A stretch of DNA of 5,752 nt, taken from the NCBI GenBank assembly GCA_934631055.1, contig CAKTXP010000157.1:1-5752 (forward strand), in the 5' to 3' direction. The notes beneath the pieces are model-generated. The model saw nothing but the letters and a program-made list of their open reading frames with translations, was not told the DNA's origin and did no database searches. The position numbers were made by a program, and so were the translations under genes. How positions within the stretch are numbered: position 1 is the stretch's first letter; every line of letters starts with the position of its first letter. This document shows, one piece after another, positions 5,579-5,752 of the stretch. This stretch comes from an uncultured Clostridia bacterium. Its GTDB lineage: Bacteria; Bacillota; Clostridia; Christensenellales; Aristaeellaceae.

Positions 5579-5752
5579 TACATCCGGTCCGGCGTGCGGC
5601 GTGGCGATCATGCGCGATGGCAGGCTGATTTATGAGGCGGAACTGGTCAACAAGCAGACGCACAGCCAGCGCGTCATGCCGATGGCGGATGCGGCATTGG
5701 CGATGAGCGATATGACGACGGCGGAGATCGACGTATTCGGCGCGGTCACGGG
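5559..5752 (+). CDS. tsaB: tRNA t6A37 biosynthesis protein TsaB (3' partial)
   Basis: The first 64 codons of tsaB are present and the frame is open to the right edge. The N-terminus MNILMIDTSGPACGVAI is the typical first ASKHA-fold strand pair of TsaB. THSQRVMPMADAAL (34-47) matches the conserved His-containing segment, and the last residues (FGAVTG) lead into the family's glycine-rich G-P-G-S-F-T-G-type motif, lying just outside. TsaB is an inactive paralogue that scaffolds TsaD and binds TsaE in the t6A complex. ATG at 5559 is supported by GGAGG (5548-5552) 6 nt upstream. It overlaps the end of tsaE by 20 nt, so translation is likely coupled. In many Bacillota rimI and tsaD follow; that cannot be seen here. 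Confidence 0.93.
   Translation, partial: MNILMIDTSGPACGVAIMRDGRLIYEAELVNKQTHSQRVMPMADAALAMSDMTTAEIDVFGAVT

Noticed and set aside
4994..5611. 205-codon open frame on the minus strand opposite tsaE and tsaB
   Set aside because: It is antisense to two well-recognised genes and shows no domain or ribosome binding site.

Overview
The window reads as a stretch of a GC-rich Bacillota chromosome, most likely a gut-type Clostridia lineage. The evidence is a class B sortase-like protein, strong AGGAG-type ribosome binding sites, consensus sigma-A promoters, an FMN riboswitch acting through an intrinsic terminator, and an ECF-type riboflavin transporter. The genus cannot be read from the sequence. Codons are strongly G/C-ending, which creates many long spurious open frames opposite the real genes. 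No tRNA, rRNA, CRISPR array, insertion sequence or phage gene was seen.

Region 1 (1-1371, +) is the 3' part of a large gene. It encodes a class B sortase domain followed by a C39-like papain-fold cysteine peptidase domain; its 5' end lies outside the window. It converges on a minus-strand MATE-family multidrug/cation efflux transporter (1410-2735), with only 38 bp between the stops. The MATE gene has its own promoter and an 86-nt leader containing a striking imperfect inverted repeat.

Region 2 (2736-4164) is a divergent intergenic region followed by a two-gene plus-strand operon. A HAD-family phosphatase of the phosphoglycolate phosphatase type is translationally coupled, through a GTGA overlap, to a DUF218/YdcF-like protein. 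A near-consensus promoter precedes the phosphatase.

Region 3 (4184-5752, +) starts with a perfect-consensus promoter, then a canonical FMN riboswitch (RFN element) with a strong downstream intrinsic terminator. Then come ribU (riboflavin-binding S component of an ECF transporter), tsaE and the start of tsaB. The last two belong to the universal t6A tRNA modification pathway. ribU and tsaE are 10 nt apart and tsaE overlaps tsaB by 20 nt, with no visible terminator or promoter between them. The layout therefore suggests that t6A genes are at least partly transcribed from an FMN-controlled promoter.

Most of the window is ordinary chromosomal housekeeping. The points most worth a second look are the sortase-C39 fusion with its Cys/His cluster, the FMN riboswitch sitting upstream of tsaE-tsaB, and the inverted repeats in the promoter regions. 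No clearly new multi-gene system is evident.
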